Positions 1 to 7,950 of a stretch of 64,000 nt of DNA are shown piece after piece. The position numbers and the translations under genes were made by a program. A model generated the notes under the pieces. That model was not told where the DNA came from. It made no database searches and worked only from the letters and a program-made list of their open reading frames with translations. Source of the stretch: Strigamia acuminata (Eukaryota > Arthropoda > Chilopoda > Geophilomorpha > Linotaeniidae); the NCBI GenBank assembly GCA_949358305.1, contig OX442322.1, positions 5,704,001 to 5,768,000 on the forward strand. Reading direction: 5' to 3'. Positions within the stretch are counted from its first letter, which is position 1; each line of letters begins with the position of its first letter.

Positions 1-115
1 GTTATACGGAGAAAGCACTATTACTGAAAACAGTATGTCGGGTCTGGTTCGGCTGGCGATGAACAATAGACTTCCGACCAAAGATCTGTACGGGAATGAG
101 GTGTCGATTCTCTCC
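1..115 (-). pseudogene. Copia pol fragment (RT/RNase H junction)
   Basis: Read on the minus strand, this stretch encodes FPYRSLVGSLLF followed by ASRTRPDILFSVI, the hallmark block joining reverse transcriptase to RNase H in Copia polyproteins. The same block is in Copia A (about 10943-11030) and Copia B (about 37816-37900). It runs off the window at position 1. Its 5' side abuts the truncated Polinton protease at about 110-120, so the Copia piece starts in mid-pol. It could be the lost 3' half of Copia D, which has the same strand and a compatible order (inference). Confidence 0.8.
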
Positions 116-395
116 CCGTGCTAAAATTTACGACTACGTCTTCACCGACGTATTGAAATATTTCTTTCAGGGGAATGCGACCCAAATTGTCGAAGTATTC
201 CGCTACGTCGTCACGTATATTTAAACTCACCCAATGTGTACCCGGTCCCGTCGAAGGATCTAAATTTATTACGAAGCTTTCGTTCTTACCGCGATGTTTG
301 GCCAGTGGCATCATACAATCAATCGGTAAAACGTTTTTGAAATGATCGATTCGTAAATGATTATTGGCCGAGTTGAACATTTCGAGGTTGTTCAT
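116..395 (-). pseudogene. PRO: Truncated adenain-like cysteine protease (copy 1)
   Basis: The reading frame starts at an ATG (395) preceded by an A-rich run and shows the first two catalytic positions of the adenain (C5) fold: His54 in GTHWVSLNI and Asp69 in EYFDNLG. It is clearly related to the complete protease at 6841-7191 (HWV, YFD and an IFQYVGED versus IYEYLGDD block) but is strongly diverged, so it is not a recent duplicate. The frame stays open to 21, but the part after about residue 93 is Copia DNA read out of frame, so the CGxxC catalytic segment is gone. In a virion this enzyme family processes capsid precursors. This copy cannot be active. Confidence 0.8.
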
Positions 396-466
396 TTTTT
401 TTCTTTCTTTTTTTTTTTTTTCTTTTTTTAATATATATATATATATATAAATATATAATTTTTTTA
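396..466. repeat. T-rich and (TA)n spacer between protease 1 and integrase
   Basis: A run of T and TC (396-428) followed by TA repeats (431-455). Read toward the protease it gives the A-rich leader seen before other genes of this element. No gene. Confidence 0.6.
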
Positions 467-1411
467 TTATAAATCAATCAATTCATCGACCCACGAATTG
501 TGCGACTCATCTAAGCCTTTCCATTTCACTAAGTACCTAAATGATCCATCCTCGTTTCTTTTTTTTCTGATAACCCTTTCGACCAAGTAGTGGTCGTTTA
601 TCCCGGTTGCCGTTCTCTGTAGTTCTTCCGTGTAAAAGGAACCACCGATCCGTTCGCCTCGCGAATCTCTAAGTTTGTAAACGGGAGGTTCGTACGTTAA
701 ATCAACCTCATCTATCACGAAGACCTCGTTCGTCCAAGATTGGAGAAAACCCTTTTCAAAAATGGATTTGGATTTGGAAATACGCACTCTGTCGCCGACT
801 TTGAATTTAGGCTTCGACGTAGCCGGCCCGGGAAGCAATTTCAGTCTGAGCCGTTTTTCGTGCTCATGCGTGACGTCTTTGGGCTTCATATTGGTAGTTC
901 TATGCACCGTTGCATTGTATCGGCTCAACAAGTGCGGTAAAACCGATACCCATTTTCGTGAACCTTTCAACGTAAAATGTTTGTACACCATCTCCTTAAG
1001 CGTGCGATTGAAACGCTCGACCATACTGGCTTTCAAGATGGAGTGTGTGGAAAAATGATTGATGTCGTGTTTCTTCAGGAGCGCTTTGAAATGGGAATTG
1101 TAAAACTCTTTGCCCCAATCGGATGCCAAATTCGTCGGGCCCGACACGGCTCTCGCGAGCACCTTTTCGAATGCCGCCGTTACGTCTTTGCCCGTCTTCG
1201 ATTTGATGGGCACCGCGTACGCGAATTTGGAGAATGCATCGATCACCGTCAACAAGTACTTGTACCCCTGGTTCACGCGCGAAAATGGGACCATCTCTAC
1301 CAAATCGATTTGCCATACATCGTTTATCCCGAACGACGAAACCGGACGTCTTACGTAATGTCTGCGTGCCGGCTTGTGTAATTCACTTACCAGCTGCTCT
1401 ATCTCGGACAC
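467..1411 (-). CDS. INT: Polinton retrovirus-like integrase with C-terminal chromodomain
   Basis: The family inserts the element's DNA into chromosomes. A DDE core is visible with Asp36 (WQIDLVEM), Asp98 (ASDWGKEF) and Glu132 (MVERFNRT). A basic segment at about 195-235 is followed by a chromodomain at about 272-314 (YLVERVIRKKR, YLVKWKGLDESHNSWV), a common Polinton and chromovirus tail thought to steer target choice through histone marks. The frame opens with a GTG near LHKPARR and no ATG or N-terminal zinc-binding HHCC module is seen in it, so the N-terminus may be lost or supplied upstream. It overlaps the 3' end of the PLA2-like gene by 13 bases. The core is intact in sequence; activity is unknown. 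Confidence 0.88.
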   Translation of the reverse strand: MSEIEQLVSELHKPARRHYVRRPVSSFGINDVWQIDLVEMVPFSRVNQGYKYLLTVIDAFSKFAYAVPIKSKTGKDVTAAFEKVLARAVSGPTNLASDWGKEFYNSHFKALLKKHDINHFSTHSILKASMVERFNRTLKEMVYKHFTLKGSRKWVSVLPHLLSRYNATVHRTTNMKPKDVTHEHEKRLRLKLLPGPATSKPKFKVGDRVRISKSKSIFEKGFLQSWTNEVFVIDEVDLTYEPPVYKLRDSRGERIGGSFYTEELQRTATGINDHYLVERVIRKKRNEDGSFRYLVKWKGLDESHNSWVDELIDL

Positions 1412-1903
1412 TTTATTTTTATCTTTTTTTTTAAGCCCATTCCCAATTTAAGTTTGGCTCGGAACGTGGCTTTGATTGCCCTGGCGGTTAATTTCGTGCT
1501 TAAACTGATCGTCGGATCGGCTATGATCGAATCGCAAGCTTCGACCAATTTCCTATCCGCCTCGTGTCTCGCGGCCAAATTTTCGTTCACGTACGCTATG
1601 TCGTGCAATCTACATGCTTCGTCCAACGGATTAATTCCCTTATCTCCTCTCGCCAATCGTTTATCCAATTTCGTGCCGGGCCCGCAATAATTTTAGCCGG
1701 GGATGTGCATTTCGATCGGTAATTTATTGATGAGCTTATTGATTAGTCCTTTGCCCCTTATCGGAGATTTTTTTTTTTACGAACTGATATTTTGTCGTCC
1801 CGCACGTCGAGCATTTACCTCTTTTGAATGCTCTATTGTTTTTTGTCACGCCCATTTCCAACTTGCCCGTTGGGGTAGACTTTCGACATTTAACGCAATA
1901 CAT
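1399..1903 (-). pseudogene. Zinc-ribbon plus phospholipase A2-like gene, broken twice
   Basis: From the ATG at 1903 the minus strand encodes a small Cys4 zinc ribbon (MYCVKC, then CSTCG), followed after a linker by a parvovirus VP1-like phospholipase A2 domain: the calcium-loop sequence NYCGPGTK, then ACRLHDIAY with the catalytic His-Asp pair, then HEADR. The same two-part layout is known in Polintons and adintoviruses. A PLA2 of this kind is thought to help capsids cross endosomal membranes (family knowledge). Two lesions are seen: a frame change between the parts, best placed at the 11-T run 1768-1778, and an in-frame TAA at 1693-1695 just before the calcium loop. The open piece 1399-1668 carries the His-Asp pair but not the loop. 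Confidence 0.78.
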
Positions 1904-1981
1904 GTCTCGTCTTTATTTTTTATATATAAATATATAAATAAATATATAAATAAATATATAAAAAATATATATATATATAAA

Positions 1982-2020
<39 letters not shown>

Positions 2021-2042
2021 GTATATAAAAAAATAAAAAAAT
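1904..2042. repeat. AT microsatellite in the divergent intergenic region
   Basis: From about 1918 to 2032 the DNA is almost only A and T: TATAAATAAATA units, then a (TA)n run at 1988-2020. It separates the minus-strand block (PLA2-like, integrase, protease 1) from the plus-strand block that starts with the ATPase, so it should hold the promoters of both. No other gene is seen. Confidence 0.7.
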
Positions 2043-2682
2043 ATGAACGTTATAAACTTTGACACCGGGCATTCGGACAAGCACGAAAAGAAAAACAATT
2101 CCATTTTACCTAAAAGCATCAGGTGCATCGTGTGTGGTCCGGCCGAATGCGGCAAAACGAACCTGTTGCTAAACTTCCTGCACTGGTTACGTTTCGATAA
2201 ACTGATGATATTTTCAAGGACGTTATTTCAACCGAAGTACGAGCGGCTAAGACAAATGTTCGACGGCACATTTTTTCCCGAGCAACGAGGATGTTCCGCC
2301 TCCCGAACAAGTGTTCGATAAAAACGTGAACAAGACCATTTTCGTGTTCGACGACGTCATGACCGACACGCAACGTAACATCGAGAAATATTTTGCCCAG
2401 GATCGTCATAGTAACGTAGATTGCTTCTATTTGTGTCAGACTTACAGCCGCATCCCAAAACAGGTGATAAGAGACAACGCCAATTTAATAATCATGTTCA
2501 GACAAGACGAAAAAAACATGAAACACGTTTACGACAACCACGTTGGCACGGACATGACGTACGTTCGTTTCAAAGACGCGTGCAAATCGTGTTGGGATCA
2601 CGACACGTTCGGCTTTCTCACGATCGACAAAACCAAGTCCATGACGAACGGGAGATACAAGAATAAATTTTTTCCGTTTTAA
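2043..2682 (+). pseudogene. ATPase: FtsK/HerA-type genome-packaging ATPase, one frameshift
   Basis: The first frame (2043-2321) carries the Walker A motif GPAECGKT at residues 32-39. The second frame (2311-2682) carries the Walker B strand TIFVFDDVM and continues to a normal C-terminal KNKFFPF end. This is the A32-like packaging ATPase that pumps DNA into Polinton-type capsids. The frame changes between about 2270 and 2290, next to a run of six T, so either a real indel or a homopolymer miscount explains it. The ATG follows an A-tract. The next gene begins 10 bases downstream in the same direction. Confidence 0.85.
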
Positions 2683-2692
2683 AAAAATAAAC

Positions 2693-3877
2693 ATGAATAA
2701 ACAACAACGTGGAAATTACGAAAAATTAAAAAGGAGCTTGAAAAAAAAGTTTCTGCAAGATAAGCTAAACCGCGGATCCGAAGATGAAGCGCTGGGTGCG
2801 TTCTTCAAACCGGTTACAGCCGCTTTACATAGCTTGCCGCAGCAATTGTCAGCAACACAACCTCCCGCTCTTCCACCCATGACCTTCAAATCGTCACCTT
2901 CCACTCTCTTTAAAAGCGAGCCTAAGAAGGCAATGTCAAAACTGGACTTGGATACACCCGTCAAAGATTGGGAAAGGTCAGCCACTAAAAGTCAGTTCGG
3001 ACGCCAAAGCTTGTCCTCGAGCCAACTCGCAACTCCCCAACGAGCATTTGACGACTCTTACGTGAACAAGGAGGAGGAAGACGTTTCATTTCGAAGTGTG
3101 GGAGAGTCCAATCTTGATGATGATGATGATGATGATGACGAGGCTTTACATCAAAGTACAAAATATCAACAAGACTTACGAAGAAGTCTCGAATTGCAAA
3201 TGAAAGATGAAAAAAAGCTATCCGCGGATTACCTAGGTTTCATTAAACATTATGCCGAAAGAGCACCTAATGTTGACACCGTGTTTGGGGTCAGATTTGA
3301 TAAGAATGACAAGAAGTTTAAAATAGGAGCCGAAGAGATTACATTTATCCCGGGTTACGTCGTCGTAAAAGATAAACAGTACAAAGTGAGTGACGATTTA
3401 ATAGAATTCCTCGTAAATAAAGCTCCTCCGAAGAACCCATTTGCCAATAACGACGCAATAAACGATTATGCCTTGATACTAGTCAACAGTAAAGCAATAT
3501 ATAGAAATAATGATCCATCAACTAATCAGCCCAAAGCTAGTAAAGGAGAAAAGTACATGAAAGTGGTTAAACCAATTTGGGAGCAGTTCAAAATACATCT
3601 AGCTGAAAAGAAGACGCCCCAAGCTGACAAGAAGACATCCCAAGCTGGCAAAGGTATAACGAAAACGTTTCGGCCGCGCAACTCCGTAGTAGACTATAAA
3701 TATTACAACGACCCGAACGAATTGATAGACAGGCTGCGGCTGTTGCACGCATCGCGGGATGCCGGAAACACGTCTCACGACAACGAAATAGTGGAAATAC
3801 TCGCGGAACTGAAAGAGGCGCGAATCGTCGACGAGACCAAGTTTGAGAACATGCGAAAAAAAATTCTCGCGAATTAA
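2693..3877 (+). CDS. Acidic/basic Polinton protein of unknown function
   Basis: The 394-aa frame is intact, with an ATG after TTTTAAAAAAATAAAC. I do not recognise a catalytic domain. It has a basic N-terminus (KLKRSLKKKF), a Pro/Ser-rich linker, an acidic run of eight Asp at about 142-149 encoded by a GAT repeat, a folded-looking middle (about 165-260, DYLGFIKHYAER, EITFIPGYVVVKDKQYKV), a short Lys/Gln repeat near 302-318 (KKTPQADKKTSQAGK), and a helical C-terminus (EIVEILAELKEARIVDETKF). Its place between ATPase and minor capsid suggests a virion or assembly protein (inference). Confidence 0.7.
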   Translation: MNKQQRGNYEKLKRSLKKKFLQDKLNRGSEDEALGAFFKPVTAALHSLPQQLSATQPPALPPMTFKSSPSTLFKSEPKKAMSKLDLDTPVKDWERSATKSQFGRQSLSSSQLATPQRAFDDSYVNKEEEDVSFRSVGESNLDDDDDDDDEALHQSTKYQQDLRRSLELQMKDEKKLSADYLGFIKHYAERAPNVDTVFGVRFDKNDKKFKIGAEEITFIPGYVVVKDKQYKVSDDLIEFLVNKAPPKNPFANNDAINDYALILVNSKAIYRNNDPSTNQPKASKGEKYMKVVKPIWEQFKIHLAEKKTPQADKKTSQAGKGITKTFRPRNSVVDYKYYNDPNELIDRLRLLHASRDAGNTSHDNEIVEILAELKEARIVDETKFENMRKKILAN

Positions 3878-3893
3878 AAAAACATCGTTCATC

Positions 3894-4652
3894 ATGTCCA
3901 TCGTACTAAGCAGTACGCAGTCCGACTTCCTCACGACTTTCAGCTCGCCTTTAATTTTGGGCGACGACGAATACGAATTGGGATTGGTGAGCCTCGAGAC
4001 GTTTTACACGATGCCGAATATAACCGCGGACAACAACGTTTTCAAGTACTCTGTCGTCGAAGTAGACCCGAACAACCCCGCTCGTATTATAGGTATAGTC
4101 AACTACGACATCGTCGTTCCCGTGGGGTGTTACGAACTCGCCGACATCATTTCGTACATACATAACGAAATGAAAGCCCGCGGACACTGGAACATTAAAG
4201 ACGACGTGCCTTTCATCGACATCGTGGCCAATTATAATACTCTGACCATGTCGTTAGTGATTAGCGATGCCGGTTACGGGGCCAATTTTTCGCACAACAG
4301 AAGTATGGCTAAATTATTCGGTCTCAAACCCAGAAAATACGGCAAAGGTAGAAGCGAATTGGTTAATCCGGTGAACATTTTCCATATCAACACTATCCTG
4401 GTACACTGCGACCTCATCACCGACTCTTACAAGAACGGCAAGACGGCTCCGATCATTTACGCCTTCTTCCCGAACGTGCCGCCAGGTTTCAAGATCGTCG
4501 AAATGCCGTTCAACATAGTTTACTTGCCCGTTAAAACCCAATCCAAAATACACGAAGTGAGGATATGGTTGACCGATCAAGACGATAAACCTTTGAATCT
4601 CAGAGGAGAAATTTTCACCGCACGTTTGCATTTGAGAAAGAAAAAATTATAA
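3894..4652 (+). CDS. mCP: Minor capsid (penton-like, single jelly-roll) protein
   Basis: The start chosen is the ATG at 3894 (MSIVLSSTQSDFLT), 16 bases after the previous stop and behind the A-tract ATTAAAAAAAC; the open frame reaches further back to 3843 but lacks family-like sequence there. The 252-aa length, the opening beta-rich segment (FSSPLILGDDEYELGLVSLETFYTMP is family-typical, positions 14-39) and the C-terminal RGEIFTARLHLRKK match Polinton penton-like minor capsid proteins (PX), which sit at capsid vertices. It precedes the major capsid gene, the usual order. The frame has no lesion. Confidence 0.8.
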   Translation: MSIVLSSTQSDFLTTFSSPLILGDDEYELGLVSLETFYTMPNITADNNVFKYSVVEVDPNNPARIIGIVNYDIVVPVGCYELADIISYIHNEMKARGHWNIKDDVPFIDIVANYNTLTMSLVISDAGYGANFSHNRSMAKLFGLKPRKYGKGRSELVNPVNIFHINTILVHCDLITDSYKNGKTAPIIYAFFPNVPPGFKIVEMPFNIVYLPVKTQSKIHEVRIWLTDQDDKPLNLRGEIFTARLHLRKKKL

Positions 4653-4721
4653 TTATTAATTATTATTAATTATTAATTTTAAAAAAATTATTATTATTAT
4701 TATTATTATTAAAAAAATAAC

Positions 4722-4892
4722 ATGCCGATAATTTTTAATAATAATAATAATTACACGAGGCACGTTTCCCCTTCTAAGCTTAATACCGTCGTTGCCAAAG
4801 TCGAGACACCGGCATCAGCGGCGATCAAAGGCGGAAATATATCCGCTTCGATACTACGACCGGATAATCGGGAATACTTAAATTCCTTTTAA
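4722..4892 (+). CDS. Small 56-aa ORF between the capsid genes
   Basis: An ATG behind ATTAAAAAAATAAC, the same A-tract leader as the neighbouring genes, opens a 56-codon frame ending in TAA at 4890. The product begins MPIIFNNNNN and is otherwise polar, with no membrane segment. I do not recognise it. The leader motif and tight packing between two capsid genes are the main support. It is preceded by an (ATT)n microsatellite at 4650-4712, so chance is possible. Confidence 0.5.
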   Translation: MPIIFNNNNNYTRHVSPSKLNTVVAKVETPASAAIKGGNISASILRPDNREYLNSF

Positions 4893-4940
4893 TTTTAATT
4901 TTAATTACGTCAATCGTGAAGTAATTAAAAAATAACGACG

Positions 4941-6266
4941 ATGCAAGTCGCCGAAAATTATTTGGACGTCGAGCAGCCGTTAGCGATTGATGAATCCGTT
5001 ACGGCGTACAACTACCACGAATATTATCCCATCATCGGAACCGATTTGAATAACGTGAACTCGGAAATACGATTAATCATTCAGAACGAAGACGTGTGGA
5101 CTCATCCTCATAAAAGTTACTTGTTCATAAAGGAAAAGTTAGTCAGAAAGGACAATGGTCAGCCTTTTAACGGCCTAGGAAATGAAAATGACCACGTAAT
5201 AACGCTAACGAATAATTTCGTACCATTTTTATTCAGCAACATGAAATATCACATCGGCGACAAATTGATAGACGAAATAAATTATCCGGGTTACGCGACC
5301 ACCATTAAGAGAGCACTGACGTACAAACAGCTCCAAAATTCGAGCGGAAATATGGGTTGGATAGCGGATCGTGGCTCGGGTGATGCGTCGGATACCACTA
5401 ATTTTGGCTTTCGAGAACGCAGAAATATCTATAACATAATGCCGACGCCCACGGGATTGTTCGCTTTGATGGTTCCCCTAACGCACTTAATGGGATTTTT
5501 CGAAGACTACACTAAAATCGTATACGGCGCCAAACAAGTTTTGACCTTAATGCGAACTCACGACAACGACGCCATTTCTAAAGCGACACTGTCCGGTCCC
5601 GACGCCGGACAAGCAAACACCCCCGATGGTAAAATCGTACTCGAACAGTTGTACTGGATGATGCCGCACGTTTTGCCGTCCGATGTCCAGAAGAACAGGC
5701 TACTCACTGCCGTAGATAGAGGCGTGAACGTTCCGTTGGCTTTCCGACATTGGTCGTTTGAGATGACGGACGTGCCCGAAAGCAAGGAACACGCGTGGAG
5801 AGTGGTAACGACCAGCACGTCGGAAAAACCGCGTTACATCATTGTGGCTTTACAAATTAACAAAAGAGACGACCAATTAAAAAATCCGGCCGTATTCGAC
5901 AACTGCAACGTGACGGAAGTGCACGTCTACTTAAATTCGGAACGCTATCCTTACCTGGACAGTAACAACGATTTCGCGCAAGCAAATTATTGCAAATTCC
6001 TCGAAAGTTGCATTCAATTTAGAAAAGATTATTACGGCGTCGACGATTTGATGTTTAACAGTTACGAGTACGGAAAAATGTTCCCGCTCGTAGTGATAGA
6101 TTGCACGAAACAAAGCGAAAGGCTTAAAACCGGAATAATGGACGTGCAAATAAAAATGAAATTCGAGAGAACCGTTCCTGCCGACACTAAAGCTTACGCT
6201 TTGATAATCAGCGACAGACTGATGACGATGAAACTAGACAAAGGCAAAGTCGACGTCTTATATTAA
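4941..6266 (+). CDS. MCP: Major capsid protein (double jelly-roll)
   Basis: The intact 441-aa frame has the features of Polinton hexon-like MCPs (PY): an N-terminal YYPIIGTDLNN region, the VPFLFSNMKYHIGDKLID segment (about 92-109), the long insertion typical of double jelly rolls, RHWSFEMTD (about 264), and a C-terminal RTVPADTKAYALIISDR block. It forms the pseudo-hexameric shell. The ATG follows ATTAAAAAATAACGACG. The neighbours are minor capsid upstream and a small basic protein downstream. No lesion is seen. The length is at the shorter end for this family, as in arthropod elements. Confidence 0.85.
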   Translation: MQVAENYLDVEQPLAIDESVTAYNYHEYYPIIGTDLNNVNSEIRLIIQNEDVWTHPHKSYLFIKEKLVRKDNGQPFNGLGNENDHVITLTNNFVPFLFSNMKYHIGDKLIDEINYPGYATTIKRALTYKQLQNSSGNMGWIADRGSGDASDTTNFGFRERRNIYNIMPTPTGLFALMVPLTHLMGFFEDYTKIVYGAKQVLTLMRTHDNDAISKATLSGPDAGQANTPDGKIVLEQLYWMMPHVLPSDVQKNRLLTAVDRGVNVPLAFRHWSFEMTDVPESKEHAWRVVTTSTSEKPRYIIVALQINKRDDQLKNPAVFDNCNVTEVHVYLNSERYPYLDSNNDFAQANYCKFLESCIQFRKDYYGVDDLMFNSYEYGKMFPLVVIDCTKQSERLKTGIMDVQIKMKFERTVPADTKAYALIISDRLMTMKLDKGKVDVLY

Positions 6267-6337
6267 CCTTTATGCCATTTAAAGAAAAAAAAAGAAAAAA
6301 ATTATACGCTTATATAAAAAATAAGCATTAAAAAAAA

Positions 6338-6820
6338 ATGTATAAGATACATAAAGTGAATCTATCACCGAATCAACGCCAAAAAATATCCCGGTCTGTC
6401 AAAAAACGCGTACCCTTGCATCTGAGATTGAAGTACGAGCAATTAAATGGCAATCACGGTTTAAATCTAACGGACAGACAAATAAACAAGATAAAAAAGG
6501 CCAGGTCTAAAAGGAAAGGCACGACCTTGAAAGTGCCCTCGAAACAAATCAGACAAACCGGCGGGTTTTTTCCTTTACTGCTTCCGCTATTGGGAGCATT
6601 AGGCGGTCTCGCTGGCGGTGCGGCTGGAATTGCCAAAGCTGTCGACGCGGCAAAAACCAACAAGAGACTGCTGGACGAAACGAAACGTCATAACGCGGCG
6701 ACGGAAGGCAAAGGAATGTCATTTTTAAAGCGAAATATAAAAAAAAAAATATCGTCGAAACGAAAGTCTGGAAAAGGTTTTTACTTGAAACCTTACGGCT
6801 CACCGGTGACGCGAAAATAA
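6338..6820 (+). CDS. Small basic protein with a Gly/Ala membrane-type segment (adenovirus pX/pVI-like role)
   Basis: The 160-aa product has a Lys/Arg-rich N-terminal half (RSVKKRVPLHLRLKYEQL, KIKKARSKRKG), then a hydrophobic Leu/Gly/Ala stretch (FFPLLLPLLGALGGLAGGAAG, residues 76-97), then a basic tail rich in Lys. Proteins of this design are common in Polintons and adintoviruses and are compared with adenovirus core or membrane-lytic peptides; that role is inferred. The ATG lies directly on ATTAAAAAAAA. Its stop overlaps the upstream opening of the second protease frame. Confidence 0.65.
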   Translation: MYKIHKVNLSPNQRQKISRSVKKRVPLHLRLKYEQLNGNHGLNLTDRQINKIKKARSKRKGTTLKVPSKQIRQTGGFFPLLLPLLGALGGLAGGAAGIAKAVDAAKTNKRLLDETKRHNAATEGKGMSFLKRNIKKKISSKRKSGKGFYLKPYGSPVTRK

Positions 6821-6840
6821 AACCGCTAGATTCGCGGCAG

Positions 6841-7191
6841 TTGGAGCAACTGGCCCAGCGAATGAACCTAAAATTTTTTAGAGGCGTGTTTTCGCGAGAC
6901 GCTTTACCCCGCAAACCCCGATCGAAAGAATGCGGGATCGTTAATTTGAACGCGCAACGCGAAAGCGGTAGTCATTGGGTCGCGTACGCCAAAAACGACA
7001 GTCTCAAGCTGTACTTCGACAGTTTCGGCGACTTGCCTCCACTGATGGAAATATACGAATATTTGGGCGACGACTTAAAATACAATTACAGTCGGTACCA
7101 GGATTTTGACGAAGTCACGTGCGGCCATTTGTGCTTGTTCGTTTTAAAACAATGGCAAGCAAACAATTTTTTTATTTCAAAAAAAGGTTAA
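6841..7191 (+). CDS. PRO: Adenain-like cysteine protease (copy 2, complete catalytic set)
   Basis: Counting from the TTG at 6841, His45 (SHWVAY), Asp60 (LYFDSFG), Gln87 and Cys94 (TCGHLCL) reproduce the adenain order His, acid, Gln, Cys. The family cleaves capsid precursors during virion maturation. The frame is open upstream into the previous gene but has no ATG there. The first in-frame ATG is 6862 and would drop a helix that copy 1 has, so the start codon is uncertain and may be mutated. It lies 20 bases after the basic protein, in the late-gene block. Confidence 0.82.
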   Translation: MEQLAQRMNLKFFRGVFSRDALPRKPRSKECGIVNLNAQRESGSHWVAYAKNDSLKLYFDSFGDLPPLMEIYEYLGDDLKYNYSRYQDFDEVTCGHLCLFVLKQWQANNFFISKKG

Positions 7192-7255
7192 AGGAAAAAA
7201 ATTTTAAAAGAAAAAAAGTTTAAATTAAAAATTTTTTTTCGCTATTAAAAAAAAC

Positions 7256-7945
7256 ATGGTAAGCGTCAATAAGCTAGGAGACGATTATCGTCTGAACGCG
7301 GTGCATAAAATGGGTAAACGTAAACGTCGAGACGTGGATCAAGTGCTCGGAGATCATGTCGGTTACGACGCATTAACCGAGCTCGAAAAGAAAATTTTGG
7401 CGGAGATGCAAAAGACTAAAGATGCCCTGAAAGCATGTTGCGATACTCTCATTAACGATTTGAACGCGTTAAAACGTTCCGTGAAAGATCACGCTTCGGG
7501 GGTCGATTTGGATAAACTCAAAAACGATATTGCCTACGCTACTTTGAAATATGGAACGTTGGAACAAGACTTGATTAAGAAGATTAAAGAATTAGAAGAT
7601 AACATTAAGCTACTGGTAGATAATGCGGCCGCTTCCGGTGGCGTGGAAATCGACCAACAGCAAATAACCGCGCTGGAAATAAAAATCAAGGGCATGATAA
7701 ACGATATTAAATCAGAGTTGCAAACCGCGATCGATGATTTAAAGACCGCGTTGGGGGCGTTGACCTCTGATGTGACCTCGAATAAAAACGAACTGGATAG
7801 GGAAGTGTCGAAAATAAACGACGCGTTGGATTCGGTAAAAAACAGAGTCCAGAACCTGGACGTGGACAAAATCAAAAACAACATCGAGGCTTCGAAGAAC
7901 GAGATAAAACAAGCTCGAGAAGATATTGCGAACTTAGAAGAGACG
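7256..7945 (+). pseudogene. Coiled-coil (fibre-like) protein, 3' end replaced by Copia DNA
   Basis: The ATG follows CTATTAAAAAAAAC. After a short basic N-terminus (KMGKRKRRDVDQ) nearly all of the protein has Leu/Ile heptads (LEKKILAEMQKTKDALK, LEQDLIKKIKELEDNIKLL, IKGMINDIKSELQTAIDDLK), so it should form a long trimeric or dimeric coil as in virion fibres and the coiled-coil proteins of Polintons. The frame runs on to 8008, but from about 7940 the DNA matches Copia read in another frame, so the true C-terminus is lost. Function is inferred from shape only. Confidence 0.7.
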
Positions 7946-7950
7946 ACAAC

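Larger units (their letters stand above)
116..7945. mobile_element. Polinton/Maverick (adintovirus-like) fragment, both ends missing
   Basis: The gene set (DDE integrase with chromodomain, FtsK/HerA-type ATPase, double jelly-roll major capsid, single jelly-roll minor capsid, adenain-like protease, PLA2-like protein) is diagnostic of Polintons and adintoviruses. Full elements are usually 15-20 kb with protein-primed PolB and terminal inverted repeats; neither is visible here. Both borders lie inside genes (protease at about 115, coiled-coil gene at about 7945) and abut Copia sequence pointing outward. Three genes are broken (protease 1, PLA2-like, ATPase), while the capsid genes and second protease are open. 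This is an endogenous, non-autonomous remnant. Confidence 0.9.

Noticed and set aside
116-7945. Protein-primed DNA polymerase B in the Polinton fragment
   Set aside because: No frame shows PolB exonuclease or polymerase motifs; it is absent, not overlooked in another frame.
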